From: Isohypsibius dastychi
Taxonomy: Eukaryota > Tardigrada > Eutardigrada > Parachela > Isohypsibiidae
DNA: 10,563 bases
Reading direction: 5' to 3'
Assembly: GCA_034696485.1 (NCBI GenBank)
Contig: JAQIWT010001498.1
Coordinates: 1 to 10,563 of the forward strand
In this document: piece after piece, positions 6,758-10,563 of the stretch
Layout of the letters: each line of letters starts with the position of its first letter
How positions within the stretch are numbered: position 1 is the first letter of the stretch
Translations under genes and position numbers: made by a program
The notes under the pieces: model-generated
Seen by the model: the letters and a program-made list of their open reading frames with translations, nothing else
What the model was told of the DNA's origin: nothing
The model's database searches: none

Positions 6758-9700
6758 TCACATTTTAGATACACGGTTCTTGAGTTCCTCAAGTTGATCC
6801 CGCATTTCAGAGGGTAAATCTTCCGGAAGTTGTTCTTCGTAGTATTTCTCAATAGCGGTGGCTTCTTCTAACCAGAAATCTTTGGGGATCCGGAATAACT
6901 CTTCCATATCGACAGGTTCGGGCAGACCATCGGTTGAAATGGCTCCTGGCGATGGAATCATACCTACACAAATCATAACTGAGTTAACCCGACATTGATA
7001 TGCCTCATTGATTTCGCATATTATCCAATAAGTCACTAAATATTCGTGTAAAGCAGAAAATGAAGTAATTTTTGACGTGGTCAAAAAATGATTCTAGGAT
7101 GACAGATTGTTTTCGGAATTTCCGTAATGATCTCGACACGTCGTCTAGTATTTCGATGGAGATCCGAAAAAACTGTCAGTTACATTATGAAACAATCATT
7201 TTTCGGTAAAGAACGTAGATGAAACAATTCAAAGGTCTAGAACAGGCAAATAGAAAAACAGAAGTTGAATTCAAGTCAACTTACATAAAATTCAAACAAT
7301 TGTTCACGATACTTGGAAGGTTATGCGAATTTGATTACCAACGATTTAATCCATTAAAAACACAGAATAAAATCATCATGATTTCGAGTAATCATCATGA
7401 TCGCGTATTTATAGCATTTAATTTAGGTAAGAGCTCGGGGCACCATCGACACCACTCAATGGCTCGGGGCACCATTGTCCGCACCATTGCGGCCTCGGGT
7501 CACCATTGTTTTCAATGGTGTCGCAAGAGTATTAACTGGGGGCACCATTGCTCTTAAAATTTTATTATTTCTGGCACCGGCTGGTTCTTAGCGAAAGCGG
7601 TTTCATCTCTTTTCGACATGAGCTCTCATGCATCAGCCTCGGTAATGAAAAGCTTGATCAACTCGAACTACAGCCTGAGTGGTCATATTCTTGAACCAGG
7701 CAAATGAAGAGATCTTGACCTTTTCACCGCAGAACTGCATCAGAATGCTAACAAACAGATATTGCTGGGGCAGTGCGCCGCATAATGTGAACGGCGGCTT
7801 TGACGGAATGGAAGAAGTTCTCCACGGTGTTATTGGTGTTGTCACCGTACGTTCTTACATTGCGAAACGGATAAGCCCAAGCAGTTCTGCACTCATACTA
7901 GTTTTTCTGAAGATATTCGTTGAAATCAGCAGGGGCTAGATCGGTGACTGCTTGCCAGTTCTGCTCGAATTCTTCACGGTCGTAACACTACACACACTGA
8001 TAGTTGATACAACTGTTCCGGCTGGTTTCTGAAAACATTTAGTCTCGCTATTTTCGCTTTCATCCATTTGAGGACATGAAATACGCATAGAAGCATCATT
8101 ACTTGAGGCATCGCTCTCTTGATAGTGGAAATTTCGTTGAAGTCTTTGTCTGTGAACCCGACCTCAACCCGTTTCACCAAAACAACAACAAAACTGTTGT
8201 TGTTTTGATGTTTTGATGTTGGCAGCAATGAGAAATATAACCTTCTAAACCAATGGTGCCCACAGTAACAGACACCATCGAAAACAATGGTGACCCGAGG
8301 CCGCAATGGTGCGGACAATGGTGCCCCGAGCTATTGAGTGGTGTCGATGGTGCCCCGAGCTCTTACCTTTAATTTAACCAAAATCTTTCACGAAATAATT
8401 TCACGAATATTGAGAATCTGGATTTTGCTCTATGAAAAATCATTTCGTGCTGATTTATTCAACATAACTATTTTACGTTCACATTTTACTGCAAATTTTA
8501 CACTTGCTTAGTCACGAATTACCAATTGGGGATTCCACTGCGCAGTCTTCACCAGCAACTCTTCGCACAATCCAATCAAGAACGCGGCAATTTTCTCCAA
8601 ATCCAGGCCACAAAAATTTCCCAGCTTCGTTTTTCCGGAACCAATTGACATGATAGATTTTGGGCAGTTTGACATGGGGAAGCTTTTGGAAAGACAGCCA
8701 ATGTTTCAGATAGTCGCCAAAATTATATCCAAAAAATGGTCGCATCGCAAATGGATCATGCATGATAACTTTTCCGGTAAACTCAGCCGCAGCAGTGGCT
8801 TCCGATCGCATTGTTGATCCGACAAAAACACCGTGGCTCCAATTTCGAGCTTCATAAATTAATGGAACACCTGAGCAGAAAAACCGCAATAAGAAATAGT
8901 GAAATAAGATCCAAGTCACAAAATCGTACAGTAATTCAAGACTAACTTTCGAAAACTTAAACCTCCAGGATTCGCCTTCTTTGTTCGGCAAAAAATTTCA
9001 GAATATTTAACAGAAAAATGTGGCTCGGATTATATTTACCTTGAGGACGACGTCCGCCAAAAATAATCGCCGAAATCGGGACACCTTCTGGATCTTCCCA
9101 TTTTGGATCTTTAACAGGGCACTGTCCCATCGGTGCGCAGAAGCGAGAGTTCGGATGAGCAGCTGGTCTACCACATCCCAAAGTCCAAGGCTGACCAGTC
9201 CAGTCGATAAGCTCTTTTCCTTCGATCGGAATATCCTTCTCCAATCCTTCCCACCAAAAGCCACCGTCCGGAGTTTCCGCGACGTTGGTGAAAATAGTAT
9301 TCTTATTGCAAGCGACCATCGCGTTTGGATTACTCTGATCAGAAGTCCCTGTAACAACAGAAACAACGTTCAATCAATACAGCTAAAAACGTGACAAAAT
9401 TCGTTTCAAAAGTAATCTGAATTTGAATTAGATTGAAAAAAAATTCTGCGAAAATCCCAAATCCATTTGATCAAGTTGCCATACATACGGGAGACTTTGT
9501 GAATCCATTACAGAAAGCACATACCGGGAGCGACTCCAAATAAACCGGATTCTGGATTTATAGCTCGAAGAACTCCATTTTTGTCGAATTTCAACCAAGC
9601 AATGTCATCTCCCACAGTCTCCATTTTGTAACCGGGAATGGATGGCACCAACATGGCCAGATTGGTTTTTCCGCAGGCACTTGGAAAAGCTGCAGTGACG

Positions 9701-10563
9701 TACTAAAACCAAAAGTCATTGTAAGATGCAGTAACCTGCATGTCCTAAAATTAAATATCAGGCTTATGAGAAAACGCCAGAACTCTGTCGAAGTAAAACT
9801 TACTGTAAATTATCACAACATCAAAATACATTATCTTCTAAAAAGAACCGGAAATTTAACGTAGCAAACGTAGTCACATTCAAAACCAAATTGAAAATTT
9901 GAATCAAATTCGAAACAACCAAAGACCCACTCTAAAAAATATCAAACTTATGACTTACGAAGATAACGATAAAATGATCACAAATAATCTCATTCAAAAA
10001 TCTAATAGCTACCAGTAGGAATTGTCCGTCAAGGTCCGTTATGGTACCTTGACCATACCCTAATCAATTCGTGTGTCTAACCTGTGAATATCACGTCAAA
10101 GTTACATCGGTTGAATCGGAAACATTTCTTGAACAGTGTACACAGAAATCCAACCAGAAAAACCCAGTTAAATTTTGAAACAAAATCGGCGGGTTTTAAA
10201 TAATTTGTATCTTCTGGGAAATCAACACAGGAAACCAGATCGACAAACAAACACTGACTTACGATTTTCTTTCCAGTTGGATTCGTAATGCCGAGAATCT
10301 GAAAGAGAATACGACATTGAAATCCAACCCAATCCAATGAGTCAAAAAAACAGCTTCCAAAAAGGAACAAACTTGACACCAGAAAAAAACCACCCGGGTA
10401 TTTACCAGCATGTGTTCCGCCAGCCATCCCTCCTGCTTGCCCAAATTACTTCCAAGCCGGAGTGCCAGACATTTCTTTCCCAGTAAACTATTCCCACCAT
10501 AACCACTTCCAAACGAGCAGATCTCATTTCGTTCCGGATAATGTGCGATGATAGTCTTCTCGG
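6758..10563 (-). CDS. PCK: phosphoenolpyruvate carboxykinase (GTP), C-terminal six exons, cut by the window edge
   Basis: Catalyses oxaloacetate + GTP to phosphoenolpyruvate + GDP + CO2, in gluconeogenesis or, in many worms, in the CO2-fixing direction. Minus-strand exons are 10563-10406 (partial), 10298-10263, 9702-9525, 9348-9040, 8870-8523 and 6963-6758. Splice sites are GT-AG with consistent phases, giving 410 residues that correspond to roughly residue 215 onward of the 622-residue human enzyme. Active-site segments are [20 protein letters not shown] (metal-binding His), FPSACGKTN (P-loop with the hyper-reactive Cys), VGDDIAW (metal Asp), [21 protein letters not shown] and NWFR...FLWPGFGEN (guanine-binding pocket). 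It ends KNRVSKM-TGA at 6758-6760. No catalytic residue visible here is lost, so the gene looks functional despite a transposon in its last intron. The N terminus, which decides cytosolic or mitochondrial location, lies outside the window. Confidence 0.96.
7371..7401. repeat. 12-bp direct repeat AATCATCATGAT
   Basis: Two exact copies at 7371-7382 and 7390-7401, 19 nt apart start to start, lie 16 bp upstream of the MULE target duplication. No function is assigned; it may be simple AT-rich expansion. Confidence 0.6.
7417..7425. repeat. left target-site duplication of the MULE
   Basis: TTTAATTTA directly abuts the left terminus GGTAAG of the element. It matches exactly the nine bases that follow its right terminus at 8368-8376. 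Nine-base duplications are characteristic of Mutator-superfamily transposition. Confidence 0.9.
7426..7550. repeat. left terminal inverted repeat of the MULE, with iterated motif
   Basis: The first 97 nt match the right terminus with mismatches at 7461 and 7514 only. Beyond an indel the match resumes through GGGCACCATTG to 7550. It contains four spaced copies of a GGGGCACCAT-like motif, beginning near 7437, 7466, 7497 and 7540 and following CTCG in the first three. These may be transposase-binding sites. Confidence 0.9.
7633..8240 (-). pseudogene. decayed MULE/ZSWIM-type transposase remnant
   Basis: Three pieces are recognisable on the minus strand in shifting frames. The first (upstream of about 7974) contains FTDKDFNEI followed by [15 protein letters not shown], matching the second catalytic Asp and the C..H block of MULE transposases. 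The second (about 7976-7748) contains EEFEQNW, an in-frame TAG (complement of 7898-7900), then [10 protein letters not shown], matching the region of the third catalytic Glu. The third (below about 7745) continues as [13 protein letters not shown] in yet another frame. The N-terminal half, including the first Asp, and the C-terminal SWIM zinc-binding region are absent or unrecognisable. With at least two frameshifts, a nonsense codon and deletions, no functional transposase can be made. Identification rests on motif recognition of the family. Confidence 0.75.
8178..8207. repeat. 13-bp perfect palindromic hairpin inside the MULE
   Basis: CAAAACAACAACA at 8178-8190 is the exact reverse complement of TGTTGTTGTTTTG at 8195-8207 around a 4-nt loop. 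It overlaps a short TGTTTTGA tandem repeat. It lies where the transposase frame appears deleted, so it may mark a fold-back deletion junction. Confidence 0.7.
8271..8367. repeat. right terminal inverted repeat of the MULE
   Basis: Inverted partner of 7426-7522, with 95 of 97 identical positions. Similarity continues inward to about 8251 after a small indel. The outer terminus reads GGTAAGAGCTC on the minus strand. Confidence 0.92.
8368..8376. repeat. right target-site duplication of the MULE
   Basis: TTTAATTTA is identical to 7417-7425 and immediately follows the right terminus. The perfect match fixes both element ends. Confidence 0.9.
9703..10262 (-). other. 560-nt PEPCK intron
   Basis: Lies between the 36-nt exon (10298-10263) and the P-loop exon (9702-9525), with donor GTAAGT and acceptor TTTTAG. 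It is AT-rich with no coding signal. It contains an imperfect hairpin: GTCAAGGT at 10028-10035 pairs with ACCTTGAC at 10046-10053. I see no transposon ends or target duplications. Confidence 0.8.

Larger units (their letters stand above)
7426..8367 (-). mobile_element. 942-bp Mutator-like (MULE) DNA transposon, internally deleted
   Basis: Bounded by long terminal inverted repeats (95 of 97 positions identical between 7426-7522 and the complement of 8271-8367) and by a perfect 9-bp target duplication. The interior reads on the minus strand as remnants of a MULE/ZSWIM-type transposase with frameshifts and stops. An intact element of this type would be several kilobases, so this is an internally deleted, non-autonomous copy. 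It sits in the sense orientation within the last PEPCK intron. The TIRs are much better preserved than the coding part, which suggests mobilisation in trans by a full-length relative. Inference: insertion was fairly recent, since the target duplication is unmutated. Confidence 0.9.
6964..8522 (-). other. large last intron of PEPCK (1559 nt) hosting a DNA transposon
   Basis: The donor (G|GTAATT at 8523/8522) and acceptor (TGTGTAG at 6964) join a split glycine codon and give the conserved PIGMIP junction. The intron is far longer than its neighbours (107, 560, 176 and 169 nt). 942 bp of it plus one 9-bp duplication are due to the MULE at 7426-8367, so the ancestral intron was about 608 nt. Outside the element I see only AT-rich sequence and a short direct repeat (AATCATCATGAT at 7371-7382 and 7390-7401). 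Confidence 0.88.

Noticed and set aside
7219-7557. 112-codon plus-strand ORF running into the MULE left TIR
   Set aside because: Low-complexity translation of intronic sequence and TIR repeats (His-rich from the CACCAT motif); no protein motif.
7426-8367. CRISPR-like or satellite repeat array in the CACCATTG-rich blocks
   Set aside because: The repeats are confined to two inverted termini with a 9-bp target duplication, which is fully explained by a MULE.
9020-9394. 124-codon plus-strand ORF
   Set aside because: It is the antisense shadow of the PEPCK exon at 9040-9348.
10077-10427. 116-codon minus-strand ORF
   Set aside because: Reads through PEPCK introns; only the 36-nt exon at 10263-10298 within it is coding ([10 protein letters not shown]).

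Overview
The window is metazoan nuclear DNA, most likely from a compact protostome genome such as a nematode or other small invertebrate. Both host genes carry GT-AG introns (mostly 59-176 nt) and encode typical animal proteins. Phylum cannot be fixed from sequence alone. I see no bacterial operon, CRISPR array, tRNA or rRNA.

Layout. (1) Positions 1-568 hold no recognisable gene; this is probably the 5' flank of a retroelement. (2) Positions 569-3445, plus strand, hold an R2/NeSL-type non-LTR retrotransposon open reading frame with a zinc finger, reverse transcriptase, C-terminal CCHC motif and restriction-like endonuclease. It is interrupted once, by an in-frame TAA immediately before reverse-transcriptase motif A. 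(3) Positions 3446-4931 have no assignable gene. They contain a weak exon-like ORF and a nested stem structure at 4402-4480. (4) Positions 4932-6411, minus strand, hold a complete six-exon cathepsin B-like cysteine protease of 350 residues. It has a signal peptide and intact Cys-His-Asn residues but an atypical occluding loop. (5) From 6758 to the right edge, minus strand, lie the last six exons of a GTP-type phosphoenolpyruvate carboxykinase, covering the C-terminal 410 residues. (6) The last PEPCK intron (6964-8522) contains a complete 942-bp terminal-inverted-repeat DNA transposon at 7426-8367. It has a perfect 9-bp target duplication and a decayed Mutator-like (MULE/ZSWIM-type) transposase.

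The two host genes lie head-to-tail about 350 bp apart, but their functions (lysosomal or secreted proteolysis, and gluconeogenesis or CO2-fixing metabolism) are not obviously linked. A good splice acceptor 9 nt upstream of the cathepsin ATG is compatible with a 5' UTR intron or with spliced-leader trans-splicing. I found no convincing novel multi-gene system. The points most worth checking are the MULE insertion with its iterated TIR motif, the nearly intact retrotransposon, the modified cathepsin B active-site loop and the 4402-4480 structure.
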